The notes: generated by a model not told the origin, from the sequence alone. DNA of 56,929 nt from an uncultured Erysipelotrichaceae bacterium (GCA_949744505.1 CATJXY010000040.1:1-56929); one strand, 5' to 3'; shown: positions 43,376-52,651, counted from the stretch's first letter. Translations and numbers: made by a program.

Positions 43376-44799
43376 TATCCCAATCTTCCTTTCGCTTTTA
43401 AGTACGGTCCGCCATCACTGACTTTTACCCATTCTTTATATCCTTTTCCACACATCCCGGATCCAAATACTTCAATTTCATTTGAAACCATAGAAATGGA
43501 TTCAAGCAATTGCGGAACATATCCGGTCATGATAATCGGAGAAACTACAACACCCGTAAATTTACCGTCTTTAATTTCTCTTCCTTTTGTAAGCATACAT
43601 TGAATTCCCCAATGTTTCGGATCTTCCATCCCGCTTTGCATTCCTTCAAGGTAATAGCCGAATTTAATTGATCGAATCATTTCTTCCAAGGTGCTCGTTT
43701 TGGACATGAAAATCGTATTCGTCATTCTTGCATAAGCTTTTCTTTCAAAGGATTCACGCTTCCCGTTTCCGCTCGGTTTACTATGGAGTCTTAAAGCACT
43801 GAGCATATCGGAAAGTCCATTTTTTAAAATTCCATTTTCAATGATAACTGTGTCTTGGGCGATTGTTCCTTCATCATCAAATGCATAAGAAGAAGTATTT
43901 TCTACTGTAGCAGCACCATCATGCATTTCGACTAAATCACTTGCTACTCTTTTACCCATATACTCTTTTGCCAAAGCTCTGTTTTTTACATACATATCCA
44001 TCTCAACACCGTGACCAAATGCTTCATGAGCGATCAAACCGGCAACTTCCGGGGTACAGATAATATCATATTCTCCCGGTTCAACTCGAGATGCATCAAG
44101 TAATTCTTCAACATTTTTTACAACTTTTCCAATATCGTTTCCCATTTCATATAAGATTTCCGCACCCTTTAAACCGGAATAAGATTGATAATCCATTTGT
44201 GTCTTGTTTCCTTTTCGTCCAAGTGCACCAATCAACCCTTCTGAAATGATATAGCTTTGCTTCAGCTGTTTTTTCTGAGAGATAAACATTTTGCTTATCT
44301 GCTCCATTGTAACACTTGCCATACACTCTAAAAGGTGCTCGCTCAGGCTTAACCCTTTATTACTAATTTCTGTTAACTTATCCATCACTGCCTCAAAAGA
44401 AACAGAGTCAGGAAGTTCCTTCACTTCTTTTTCAACAAAAATCTTCGCTTCCTCTTCCTCAATTTTAGGTGTATCTAAAACTTCTACATGAATCGCCTTT
44501 AACATTTCCAGTTGGTCATCTAATTCATCTATAATCTTTTTTGCCGTTTCCTCAACATTTTCAAGTACATTAAATGAATACTCACTGTAAAGCCCATCTT
44601 TATATACTCTCGCAACAAAGCCTCTTTCAGCAAGAGATGCTTCACGAATCGCTTTTTGTCTTCTTGATGCAGAAAAAGATGTTCCACTAACATCTGTCGC
44701 TAAAATACTTGCATAATCATAATGCTTTTGAAGCAATTCAACCAAAGATTCACAATCTTGTTGTTTTGATGCAAGATATTTCGAAAATTCGCATTTCAT
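43375..44799 (-). CDS. TldD-like zinc metalloprotease subunit
   Basis: The 474-residue protein carries the zinc motif HEAFGH (about residues 258-263) and the C-terminal GMCGKGYKEWVKVSDGGPYLKAK-type segment of TldD. It forms a heterodimer with the downstream PmbA-like subunit. No RiPP precursor or microcin gene is visible nearby, so a general peptide-degrading role is likeliest. The ATG follows AGGAGG. Confidence 0.94.
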   Translation of the reverse strand: MKCEFSKYLASKQQDCESLVELLQKHYDYASILATDVSGTSFSASRRQKAIREASLAERGFVARVYKDGLYSEYSFNVLENVEETAKKIIDELDDQLEMLKAIHVEVLDTPKIEEEEAKIFVEKEVKELPDSVSFEAVMDKLTEISNKGLSLSEHLLECMASVTMEQISKMFISQKKQLKQSYIISEGLIGALGRKGNKTQMDYQSYSGLKGAEILYEMGNDIGKVVKNVEELLDASRVEPGEYDIICTPEVAGLIAHEAFGHGVEMDMYVKNRALAKEYMGKRVASDLVEMHDGAATVENTSSYAFDDEGTIAQDTVIIENGILKNGLSDMLSALRLHSKPSGNGKRESFERKAYARMTNTIFMSKTSTLEEMIRSIKFGYYLEGMQSGMEDPKHWGIQCMLTKGREIKDGKFTGVVVSPIIMTGYVPQLLESISMVSNEIEVFGSGMCGKGYKEWVKVSDGGPYLKAKGRLG

Positions 44800-44945
44800 A
44801 TCAATTCCTCCTAACTTATCATTATTGTAACCCCATTTCTAAAAAAAGTATATCCATTTAACTTTAAGTGAATAAAAAACAATGGTTCTTCACTTGTCAC
44901 AAATATAAAATCTTGTTACAATAGCTTCTACTATGGAGGGAACTT

Positions 44946-45767
44946 ATGTCAAGTTATTATGAATATCTATGGTATTTCGTTGTTTATGCTTTTTTAGGTT
45001 GGTGTTCAGAGGTCATTTTTGCTACCTTAAAATCAGGCAAATTCGTAAACCGTGGTTTTTTAAACGGACCGGTTTGCCCCATATATGGGTTTGGAGCAGT
45101 TTTGGTCATTTTTTGTCTTACCCCAATCAAAGAAAATGTCCTTATTTTATTTATTGGCTCCACTATTTTAACAACCTTATTAGAAGGCTTTACCGGATTT
45201 ATTTTAGAAAAGATGTTTCATACCAATTGGTGGGACTACAGTAATGAACCTTTTAATTTCAAAGGCTATGTATGTGCCCGTTTTTCTGTACTTTGGGGAT
45301 TCGCATGTATTCTCATCGTTGATGTATTCCACCCGCTGATTATTAATCTTGTCCATTTATTTCCACTCTCATTCGGTAAGATATTGCTTGTTCTGATTTT
45401 TTTACTATTTATCTACGATTTGATTCTTACCGTAGCAGCCATTTTAAAGTTCAATCGTTATCTTGAACAATTAGATAGACTCAGCACTTTTATCAAAGAA
45501 CTTTCTGATGAGTTGGGACAAAGACTATCTGATACAACATTAGAAACAGTTGAAATCGGAAATGGACTAAAAGAAAAAGCAACAGAGTTTAAAGAGAATC
45601 TTGCCATCAAAAAAGAACAGTTGGAAGATACAAAAAAAGAATACGAAAAATTGCTTCAAGATAAACTTGCAAATAGTCGTCTTTTAAAGGCCTTCCCAAA
45701 TGCCAAATCAACGCAACATAATAGTATTCTTCAAAAATTAAAAGAATTTAAAAATAAGAAATCTTAG
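44946..45767 (+). CDS. CmpB-type putative ABC transporter permease with coiled-coil tail
   Basis: The 273-residue protein has four or five hydrophobic segments in the first 170 residues. FLGWCSEVIFATLKSGKFVNRGFLNGP (about 17-43), with conserved PVCPIYGFG, is the hallmark of the PF06541 family. The C-terminal 100 residues are charged and predicted coiled coil. Despite the database name, no ATPase partner is encoded nearby. Function is unknown. GGAGGG lies before the ATG, and the terminator overlaps the stop. Confidence 0.85.
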   Translation: MSSYYEYLWYFVVYAFLGWCSEVIFATLKSGKFVNRGFLNGPVCPIYGFGAVLVIFCLTPIKENVLILFIGSTILTTLLEGFTGFILEKMFHTNWWDYSNEPFNFKGYVCARFSVLWGFACILIVDVFHPLIINLVHLFPLSFGKILLVLIFLLFIYDLILTVAAILKFNRYLEQLDRLSTFIKELSDELGQRLSDTTLETVEIGNGLKEKATEFKENLAIKKEQLEDTKKEYEKLLQDKLANSRLLKAFPNAKSTQHNSILQKLKEFKNKKS

Positions 45768-45794
45768 CACAACTCTTCCTTAAAGTGTTGTGCT
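45766..45794 (+). terminator. Terminator overlapping the stop of the CmpB-like gene
   Basis: AGCACAAC and GTTGTGCT form an 8-bp stem followed by TTTTTTA. The left arm begins inside the TAG stop codon. Confidence 0.9.
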
Positions 45795-45872
45795 TTTTTA
45801 TTCATACCAATCCATTTTTAAAACCTGTAAATTATGTTATACTAATATTAGCAATTTACGGAGGAAATATTT

Positions 45873-46970
45873 ATGTATGATTATCTAATTGTCGGAGCAG
45901 GTTTATTTGGAGCCGTTTTCGCTCATGAAGCAACCAAAGCCAACAAAAAATGCCTTGTCATAGACAAGCGCAATCATATAGGAGGAAATATCTACACCAA
46001 AGAAGTAGAAGGAATACAAGTTCATGAATATGGTGCTCATATTTTTCACACAAGTGATAAAGAAGTTTGGGATTATATTCAAGAGTTTGCAGAATTTAAT
46101 CGATATACAAATAGTCCAATAGCCCGTTATAAAGATGAACTTTATAACATGCCGTTTAATATGAATACTTTTAATAAACTTTGGGGTGTTGTCACACCAC
46201 AAGAAGCGAAAGACAAAATTGCTGAACAAATCAAAGAATCCGGCATCAAAGAGCCTACTAATCTTGAAGAACAAGCCATCTCTCTTGTCGGAAAAGATAT
46301 CTATGAAAAGCTTGTAAAAGGATACACTCAGAAACAATGGGGAAGAAAATGTACCGAACTCCCTTCGTTTATCATCAAACGATTACCGGTACGATTTACT
46401 TATGACAATAATTATTTCAATGATAAATATCAAGGAATTCCGATTGGCGGATATACTCAAATCATTGAAAAGATGTTAGAAGGATGCGATGTTCGTCTTA
46501 ATTGTGATTTCTTTGATCATCGTGAAGAACTTGTTCAATCCGCAAAGAAAATTCTATTTACCGGAATGATAGATGAATACTATAATCATTGTTATGGTGA
46601 ATTGGAATATCGTACCTTACGCTTTGAAACTGAAACTTTGAATACAGATAACTATCAAGGAAATGCTGTTGTCAATTATACAGATTATGAAACCCCTTAT
46701 ACACGAATCATTGAACATAAACATTTTGAATATGGAACACAAGAAAAGACGGTTATTACCAAGGAATTTCCTGCCACTTGGCAAAAAGGAGATGAACCTT
46801 ACTATCCTATGAACGATGAAAAAAATAATTCCTTATTCAAAAAATACAAAGAACTTTCTGATAAAGAAGAAAGCATCTTATTTGGTGGTCGCTTAGGAAT
46901 GTATAAATACTTTGATATGCATAACATCATAAAAGAAGCTTTAACGCTATCAAAAAATGAATTGAAATAA
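45873..46970 (+). CDS. glf: UDP-galactopyranose mutase
   Basis: The 365-residue FAD enzyme converts UDP-galactopyranose to UDP-galactofuranose for cell-surface glycans. GAGLFGAVFAHEA (residues 8-20) binds FAD. RNHIGGN, EYGAHIFHT, YTQKQWG and the C-terminal GRLGMYKYFDM complete the family signature. GGAGGAAA precedes the ATG, with a TGTTATACT extended -10 just upstream. It is monocistronic, and no other galactofuranose gene is nearby. Confidence 0.97.
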   Translation: MYDYLIVGAGLFGAVFAHEATKANKKCLVIDKRNHIGGNIYTKEVEGIQVHEYGAHIFHTSDKEVWDYIQEFAEFNRYTNSPIARYKDELYNMPFNMNTFNKLWGVVTPQEAKDKIAEQIKESGIKEPTNLEEQAISLVGKDIYEKLVKGYTQKQWGRKCTELPSFIIKRLPVRFTYDNNYFNDKYQGIPIGGYTQIIEKMLEGCDVRLNCDFFDHREELVQSAKKILFTGMIDEYYNHCYGELEYRTLRFETETLNTDNYQGNAVVNYTDYETPYTRIIEHKHFEYGTQEKTVITKEFPATWQKGDEPYYPMNDEKNNSLFKKYKELSDKEESILFGGRLGMYKYFDMHNIIKEALTLSKNELK

Positions 46971-46997
46971 TAAAACATAAATATCCATCAGAACTTT

Positions 46998-47028
46998 AAA
47001 ACAGCTTTGTTTCACGCAAAGCTGTTTT
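46998..47028. terminator. Bidirectional terminator between glf and the MFS gene
   Basis: AAACAGCTTTG and CAAAGCTGTTT form an 11-bp stem with a 7-base loop and flanking A and T tracts. Both convergent genes can use it. Confidence 0.9.
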
Positions 47029-47056
47029 AAAATCATCATTTCTATCAACCTTTTTA

Positions 47057-48184
47057 TTAATTTATATTTTTAATTAGACAAATACTGCCAAATACACATA
47101 AAAACAGTCCAAAAATTACTGCCAGATTGATACTATATTCGGCAATTCTAAAAATACTTGCATCAATTATCATTTGAATTAGTTCCATAAATATCATAAA
47201 GACACTTAATTGTGTTGCCCGGTGTATCACTTTAACCCTCTCGTTTTGAAGTGTTTGAAAAAGTGGAAAAAATACCGCATTTACAAACTCCAATATCGCT
47301 ATTGAAATGATACAGATCCATGAAATTTTAAATTGCACAAGTGAATAGCAGGATAAACAAATTAATCCCATAAGAGAATAAAGAAATCCTTTACGTCCCA
47401 TTTTTTCAGTCAAACTATAAGATAAAACAGACAAAAAACCAATTCCGGTCATAAAAACATGGATTAATCCAAAAAAATGATCCGAGATATGCGCCTCAAT
47501 GTACAAAACTTGATTTAAAAATGCTGTTAACTCATGAATTATTTCAGTTAAAAGAGCTCCTCCAATTAAAATGAAAAGAATATTTCTATCTTTAAATATT
47601 TCTTTTATCATTTCAAATAAATCATGAAATGAATGATTTACTATTTCATGTGAAACTTCATTTAGAAAGAAACTCAAGATCCATGCACATCCAAAAGGAA
47701 TGCATGTCATTAAGGCTGCCAAACGATAATTTCCTTTGAAAAAACATGAATAAATTAATGAAGAACTCATCATTCCAATACTACCAAGATTATAATAAAT
47801 TCCAAATACTTTTTGACTTTCTCCTTTTTCGCATGACAAGTATAGCATTGCACTGTCTACTCCTGAAATTCCTGCAAGAGCCATACTCAAAAGAAAGCGT
47901 TCAAACAAAAAGGAAAGAAAACTATTTGCTTGATAAAACACTATCTTTGATAAAAAGTATAAACCATTACAACAAATCATCGTCTTTTTATAACCAAACC
48001 GATCCGCAAAAATTCCCCATGGTATCTCAAACAACAAACTAAATAAATAATAAATTGATTCAATCAATCCAATTTCAGTCAAACTAAGATTCGCTTTTTG
48101 ACGATATAAGATTGAAATGGATGCATAAAAGACCATTCCTTGCAAAAAGGAAAGGATAAATAATATTATTCTATTTTTTTTCAT
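47057..48184 (-). CDS. MFS transporter
   Basis: The 375-residue protein has eleven to twelve hydrophobic helices and the MFS loop motif GIFADRFGYKKTM (about residues 57-69). It is shorter than typical drug exporters but complete. Substrate is unknown. A palindrome lies just upstream of its -10-like sequence, so it is probably regulated. Confidence 0.9.
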   Translation of the reverse strand: MKKNRIILFILSFLQGMVFYASISILYRQKANLSLTEIGLIESIYYLFSLLFEIPWGIFADRFGYKKTMICCNGLYFLSKIVFYQANSFLSFLFERFLLSMALAGISGVDSAMLYLSCEKGESQKVFGIYYNLGSIGMMSSSLIYSCFFKGNYRLAALMTCIPFGCAWILSFFLNEVSHEIVNHSFHDLFEMIKEIFKDRNILFILIGGALLTEIIHELTAFLNQVLYIEAHISDHFFGLIHVFMTGIGFLSVLSYSLTEKMGRKGFLYSLMGLICLSCYSLVQFKISWICIISIAILEFVNAVFFPLFQTLQNERVKVIHRATQLSVFMIFMELIQMIIDASIFRIAEYSINLAVIFGLFLCVFGSICLIKNIN

Positions 48185-48212
48185 ATCAGATCTCCTAAAG
48201 TATTATAAAAAT

Positions 48213-48226
48213 ATCCGAATTCGGAT
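48213..48226. promoter_or_regulatory. 14-bp palindrome in the MFS gene promoter
   Basis: ATCCGAATTCGGAT is a perfect palindrome. It lies about 8 bases upstream of a minus-strand TATAAT (48201-48206), within the expected -35/-10 spacer. It is a candidate operator for an unknown regulator. Confidence 0.5.
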
Positions 48227-48373
48227 TTTGATTTTAATATCTAACTATAATACTTTAATCTAATCTGCCATAATCTTATTCCTCTGTTTTTAAGTTTATC
48301 ATATACATAATTTAGTTTCAATGTTTACTGCATAATCAAAACAAATCATCTCATAATAACAACGGTGAAACTT

Positions 48374-49822
48374 ATGAAATCTATTTGGCAAGAAAACTGT
48401 TCGATCCCAGCAAGACCGATGTTAGATCACGACATAAAAGTAAAGGTTGCAATTATCGGAGCCGGATTAAGTGGTCTATTAATAGCGGAAAAGCTTAGAG
48501 AAAAAGGAATACATGCTGTGATCTTTGAAGCAGATCGCATTGGAAGTGGGCAAAGTGGCAAATCAACCGCAAAAATCACTTCTCAACACAATCTTATCTA
48601 TCAAAAATTAATTGATTCTTTTGGTTTAGAAAAAGCAAAACAATATGCCATGATGAATCAGCAAGCTATTACAGATTATGAGAAACTCATTAAAGAACAA
48701 AATATTGAATGTGATTTCAAGCACATCGATACTACTTTATTTACTTCCATAAATCAAGCAGCGATACAAAAAGAATTAGAAAGTGCTAGATTATGTGGAT
48801 TAGATCCTCAGTATGATGAGAATTTAAATCTTCCATTTGAAACCAAATGCGGAATCACTTTTAAAAATCAAGCACAATTTAATCCTATGCAATTTTTAAA
48901 AGAACTCAGCAAAAATCATACAATTTATGAGAAAACAAAAATATTGAAAGTTGAAGATCATACCCTTCTATGTGAAAACTATTCTATTCAAGCGGATAAA
49001 ATCATCTTCGCTTGTCATTTTCCTTTTATTAATTTCCCAGGTTACTATTTTGCAAGAATGCACCAAAGTCGTTCTAATTGCCTCTTGCTGAATCATGTCC
49101 CTGAATTACATGGATGCTTTTTAAGCATAGATGAAGACGGACTGTCTTTTCGAGATTCACAATACGGTTTAATTATGGGTGGAATGAGCTATAAATGTGG
49201 AGAGAATACAACCGGTGGAAAATATCAAGGATTAATTACTATCGCAAAAAAGATATTTCCAAATTGTGTTCTATCTCAGAAATGGTCGGCTCAAGACTGT
49301 ATGACTTTAGATCAAGTTCCCTACATTGGGCAATTCTCTGCCAATAAACCTGATTGGTATGTTGCAACAGGTTATAATAAATGGGGAATGACCTCATCTA
49401 TGGTAGCAGCAAATATCATTTCAAACATGATTGTAAATCATGATAAAAATGAAACTATATTTAATCCAAGTCGTTTTAATACAGCTTCCATTGGGACTCT
49501 CACACAAAACAGTATGACTGCTATTAAAGGATTAGCATTAGAAAACTTGACACTTCCCCAAGATACAATTGATGATTTACCAATAAATCATGGTGGAATT
49601 ATTGAAGTAGATGGAAAAAGTTATGGTGTCTATAAAGATGAAAATGAGAAAGTATTTATTGTAAGCTCTCGCTGTCCTCATCTTGGTTGCCAACTCACAT
49701 GGAATCCTGATGAAAAAACATGGGATTGTCCCTGTCATGGTTCACGATTCAGTTATAATGGTGAAGTATTAGATGGTCCTGCTCAAACATCAATTCAATG
49801 TTCTGATACATCAGATTTTTAA
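48374..49822 (+). CDS. FAD-dependent oxidoreductase with C-terminal Rieske domain
   Basis: The 482-residue protein has an N-terminal DAO-type FAD domain (IIGAGLSGLLIAEKL, about 26-40; GSGQSGKSTAKITSQH) and a Rieske [2Fe-2S] domain near the C-terminus with CPHLGC and CPCHG. Electron flow between flavin and the iron-sulphur cluster is implied, but the substrate is unknown. An upstream GTG is possible, but GGTGA before the ATG at 48374 fits better. A terminator follows, within the next gene's 3' end. Confidence 0.93.
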   Translation: MKSIWQENCSIPARPMLDHDIKVKVAIIGAGLSGLLIAEKLREKGIHAVIFEADRIGSGQSGKSTAKITSQHNLIYQKLIDSFGLEKAKQYAMMNQQAITDYEKLIKEQNIECDFKHIDTTLFTSINQAAIQKELESARLCGLDPQYDENLNLPFETKCGITFKNQAQFNPMQFLKELSKNHTIYEKTKILKVEDHTLLCENYSIQADKIIFACHFPFINFPGYYFARMHQSRSNCLLLNHVPELHGCFLSIDEDGLSFRDSQYGLIMGGMSYKCGENTTGGKYQGLITIAKKIFPNCVLSQKWSAQDCMTLDQVPYIGQFSANKPDWYVATGYNKWGMTSSMVAANIISNMIVNHDKNETIFNPSRFNTASIGTLTQNSMTAIKGLALENLTLPQDTIDDLPINHGGIIEVDGKSYGVYKDENEKVFIVSSRCPHLGCQLTWNPDEKTWDCPCHGSRFSYNGEVLDGPAQTSIQCSDTSDF

Positions 49823-49925
49823 TCTAAAGTATTACTTCTTCTTAATTCAAAATAAATGATTATCTTCCTTATAATATATTTTTTATAATTATGAAGCATA
49901 TATCTCTAATTATCTCTTTATCATT

Positions 49926-49953
49926 AATCGCAATCACGTTGAAGATTGTGATT
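49926..49953 (+). terminator. Terminator of the FAD-Rieske gene, overlapping the convergent gene
   Basis: AATCGCAATC pairs with GATTGTGATT around a short loop (one G-U pair), followed by eight T on the plus strand. It covers the last codons of the convergent Cys-rich gene. Confidence 0.8.
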
Positions 49954-50158
49954 TTTTTTGATCTTCATTGTATGCTTTTCTTGCTTCCGCAACAATATTT
50001 CTTCCATTCATACAATTTGAACAAGTACTTTCAGAACATCCAATACATTTTCCTTCTTTTTTTGTTTTATAAATATAGCGGATTGCCAAAAAACACAAAA
50101 CAGCTAAAATTCCAATCACAAGACAATTTCCAAAATTTTCAATAAACCAAAGTCTCAT
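49934..50158 (-). CDS. FeoB-associated Cys-rich membrane protein
   Basis: The 74-residue protein has one N-terminal transmembrane helix (about 8-28) and a short cytoplasmic segment with the cysteine pattern GKCIGC...CSNC. This is the layout of small Cys-rich proteins usually encoded beside feoB. No feoA or feoB is present in this window, so it is an orphan here. Its role in ferrous iron uptake is not defined. Its 3' end is shared with the convergent terminator. Confidence 0.75.
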   Translation of the reverse strand: MRLWFIENFGNCLVIGILAVLCFLAIRYIYKTKKEGKCIGCSESTCSNCMNGRNIVAEARKAYNEDQKKSQSST

Positions 50159-50370
50159 ATATAATTTCCTCCTGTCAAATTATTTCAATCAGCACAATTA
50201 CTACATTTATTGTAAGGAATTAAGGATACAAAGCATCTCAATAGATAATCACATTAAACTTGTTCTCTACAAGAAATCAACTTCAATTCCATTATATGCA
50301 AATCATATAATCATTTTAATATCTCTTTCATATTCTTTAAGTACAAATTTTCATATTCAAGCAAGCAAAA

Positions 50371-50400
50371 AAAACAGTTTTCATATACAAAAACTGTTTT
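50371..50400 (-). terminator. Terminator of the tRNA-Thr gene
   Basis: AAAACAGTTTT and AAAACTGTTTT pair on the minus strand and are followed by TTTTTTTTGC, 11 bases beyond the encoded CCA end. Confidence 0.85.
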
Positions 50401-50410
50401 CAATTTCCTA

Positions 50411-50486
50411 TGGTGCCGACTATAGGACTTGAACCTACCACCTACGCGTTACGAGTGCGTTGCTCTACCTGATGAGCTAAGTCGGC
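50411..50486 (-). tRNA. tRNA-Thr (anticodon CGT)
   Basis: The 76-base cloverleaf has the acceptor stem GCCGACT/AGTCGGC, a D-arm beginning TAGCTCATC, the anticodon loop CTCGTAA (CGT, Thr), the T-arm loop TTCAAGT and an encoded CCA. The anticodon stem ACGCA/CGCGT has an A-C mismatch next to the loop. The gene stands alone with its own terminator. Confidence 0.95.
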
Positions 50487-50648
50487 ATGCTCTTATTTTA
50501 TTATAACCAAAATTAAATGTCAACCAATAACTAACTTTGATAATTCTTAGCTTTGTTTGACCCAATACAAAGAAATATTTTTCCATTCTCATTGAAGTAT
50601 AAATTGTTTCGCTCTTTCCCATATTAATAGATAAGAAAGGAGCTTGAA

Positions 50649-50834
50649 ATGAAATTTTTTGTTAATGAAAAATGTATTGGTTGTACATTATGTGCATCAA
50701 TCTGTCCTATGGTTTTTTCCATGAATGATCGTGGTGTTTCCGAAGCAATTGAAAGTGAAGTTGAACCTGCTTTTGAAGAAACCGCAATTGAAGCAATGAA
50801 TAGTTGTCCTGTCAATGCAATTGAACAGCATTAA
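50649..50834 (+). CDS. Ferredoxin, [4Fe-4S] type
   Basis: The 61-residue protein has the cluster motif CIGCTLC (C9, C12, C15), a further C19 and the distal Cys-Pro near residue 55. It belongs to the single-cluster family that donates electrons in anaerobic metabolism. AAGGAGC precedes the ATG and a terminator follows, so it is monocistronic. Confidence 0.95.
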   Translation: MKFFVNEKCIGCTLCASICPMVFSMNDRGVSEAIESEVEPAFEETAIEAMNSCPVNAIEQH

Positions 50835-50862
50835 AAACAAGCCCTATGTTGGCTTGTTTTTA
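50833..50862. terminator. Terminator of the ferredoxin gene, overlapping add
   Basis: AAAAACAAGCC and GGCTTGTTTTT form an 11-bp stem with a 7-base loop, beginning within the ferredoxin stop codon. It is T-rich on the plus side. Confidence 0.9.
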
Positions 50863-51870
50863 TTTTAAGCTTTCTAATAACTCTTCTAATTTATCGATAA
50901 CACTTTCCTTTCCTTCACAAAAAGAGGCTCTTGCCGCATTCAAATTAAATTGAATCAAATCCTTTTCCGTAAATTGAAATTCTCTTTTCAACAAATCATA
51001 TTCATCTTGAAGAGTTACGCCACACAATAAAGGATCGTCTGTACTTATTGTTACAATTGCTCCTTGGTCCACCATTTCTCGAATCGGATGATCTTGAATA
51101 GAATCTACCGTATTCGCAAGTATATTGCTTGTAACATTCACTTCCAAAGGAATTTTTCTATCCATAATCTCTTTCGCCACTAAAGGATCTTGCCAACCAT
51201 GAATCCCATGACCGATTCTTTTGGCATGCATGGACATAGCGCATTTTACCACATCAGCCGAACAAACCTCTCCAGCATGAATCGTAATATTCACATGAGC
51301 TTGATGGGCTTTTTCAAAAAGAGCACGATAAGATTCGGTTGGATTTGCTCCTTCAGCTCCAGCCAAATCCAATCCGACTACCCCTTTATCTTTAAATTTA
51401 ATTGCCAATTCAACCGTTTCTAAATTGTCTGCATCATTATCAATTTCCGGGCCACAGTTCATCATGCACACTATAATCCCCATAATCATATCAGGATGCT
51501 TTTTCATCACATGATTCATCCCCTCAAGCACGGCTTCGATTGCATTTTCCTGACTCATTTTTTGCTCAGTATGTTTTTGAGGTGCAAAACGGATTTCTGC
51601 GAGACGAATTCCTTGTTCATACATTGAAATCCCCAATGTCTCAGCTGCTTCAATCAATTCTTCTTTTGTTTGAAGAAGCGAGACTAAAAGATCAAATCTC
51701 TTTAAGCACTCCACCAAAGGCATTGCTTCTCTAATCACATTTTGTTTTCTCCACGTTTCTTGATCCATGCTTTTATCAATAATACCGTGTGCTAATGATA
51801 ACTTATAAAAAGTTTCCGGAGGCAACGCCCCATCTAGATGACAATGCAATTCAACACGTGGATATTTCAT
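50860..51870 (-). CDS. add: Adenosine deaminase
   Basis: The 336-residue zinc hydrolase converts adenosine to inosine. The zinc motif HCHLDGALPP is at the N-terminus (residues 8-17), HAGE near 196-199, HGIHG near 220 and STDDPLLCG near 280 (second metal aspartate pair). Its place beside a lone ferredoxin gene has no functional meaning visible here. Together with hpt it supports purine salvage. Confidence 0.96.
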   Translation of the reverse strand: MKYPRVELHCHLDGALPPETFYKLSLAHGIIDKSMDQETWRKQNVIREAMPLVECLKRFDLLVSLLQTKEELIEAAETLGISMYEQGIRLAEIRFAPQKHTEQKMSQENAIEAVLEGMNHVMKKHPDMIMGIIVCMMNCGPEIDNDADNLETVELAIKFKDKGVVGLDLAGAEGANPTESYRALFEKAHQAHVNITIHAGEVCSADVVKCAMSMHAKRIGHGIHGWQDPLVAKEIMDRKIPLEVNVTSNILANTVDSIQDHPIREMVDQGAIVTISTDDPLLCGVTLQDEYDLLKREFQFTEKDLIQFNLNAARASFCEGKESVIDKLEELLESLK

Positions 51871-52020
51871 ATTAAATCCTCACTTTTAATTTCTATCAAA
51901 ATCTATCTTTATCTTATCAAGAAGATTATCATATTTCAATTCAATGTGAAATTCATTCAAATTATCTTACTCTCTATTTTTTACACCCGTTCACATTCTC
52001 AAAAAGAATGTAATTAAAAA

Positions 52021-52047
52021 TAGATGATAATTTTAAATCATCATCTA
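52021..52047 (-). terminator. Terminator of the Cys-rich hypothetical gene
   Basis: AGATGATGATTT pairs with the ATCATCT arm on the minus strand, followed by ATTTTTAATT. It lies about 40 bases after the stop. Confidence 0.65.
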
Positions 52048-52084
52048 AAAAATATTCATATAAATTTTATTATGCCTTATAACC

Positions 52085-52522
52085 TTAACGTTCAGACATG
52101 TATTTTACTATTTCGGCATCGGTTAATTTTCTTACTTGTGTACCGACATATTCTTTGTACTCTTCAATCATAAATACGGGCTTCATACTTTTACAGAACT
52201 TATTTTTATTCTTTTTCAAGAATAATTGCAAATCTTTACTATCTACAAAAATCTTGTATGAAAGTCTACCGGTGTTACTTTTAATTTCATAAATACCACA
52301 TGTTCTTTTCATGGTATAATCAGCAGTACGCAAATATAATTTTGCGATTTCCAATGATTTGAACGGAAAATTCCACCGCTGTAATCCACGCTTTGAATCA
52401 TGTTCAATACAAATACATCTACCACAAGTACCACATATATACTGCGTATGATTCTTTAAACAATCCATTGGATTAAGCAATGGAGTAACTCTTTTTTGAT
52501 CAGTATAACATTCTATGCACAT
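52085..52522 (-). CDS. Hypothetical Cys-rich (zinc-ribbon-like) protein
   Basis: I do not recognise this 145-residue protein. It starts MCIECYTDQ and has CGTCGRCICIEHD near residues 30-42, giving two CxxC pairs and a His that could bind zinc. The remainder is basic with RTCGIYEIKSNTGRLSYKIFVDSKDL, which may be a small alpha/beta domain. No signal peptide or membrane helix is visible. A terminator follows. It resembles many uncharacterised small Firmicutes proteins and is probably cytoplasmic. Confidence 0.6.
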   Translation of the reverse strand: MCIECYTDQKRVTPLLNPMDCLKNHTQYICGTCGRCICIEHDSKRGLQRWNFPFKSLEIAKLYLRTADYTMKRTCGIYEIKSNTGRLSYKIFVDSKDLQLFLKKNKNKFCKSMKPVFMIEEYKEYVGTQVRKLTDAEIVKYMSER

Positions 52523-52651
52523 TTTATTTCCTCAATATCTTAGCGATTAAAACTATTTACTCAATTAGCCAATGCACAGTTTTAATTTTTTCTTTCCATA
52601 AAAATCAGATAAATGCAAAACAAATTATAAAGAACCTTCTTACAACTTTCT

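Noticed and set aside
44946-45767. A real ABC transporter permease operon
   Set aside because: The family carries that database name, but no ATP-binding subunit or other permease gene is adjacent, so a transporter function is not claimed.
50293-50313. ATTATATG-N5-CATATAAT inverted repeat near the tRNA gene
   Set aside because: It is composed almost entirely of A and T, with no gene or promoter context, so chance is likely.
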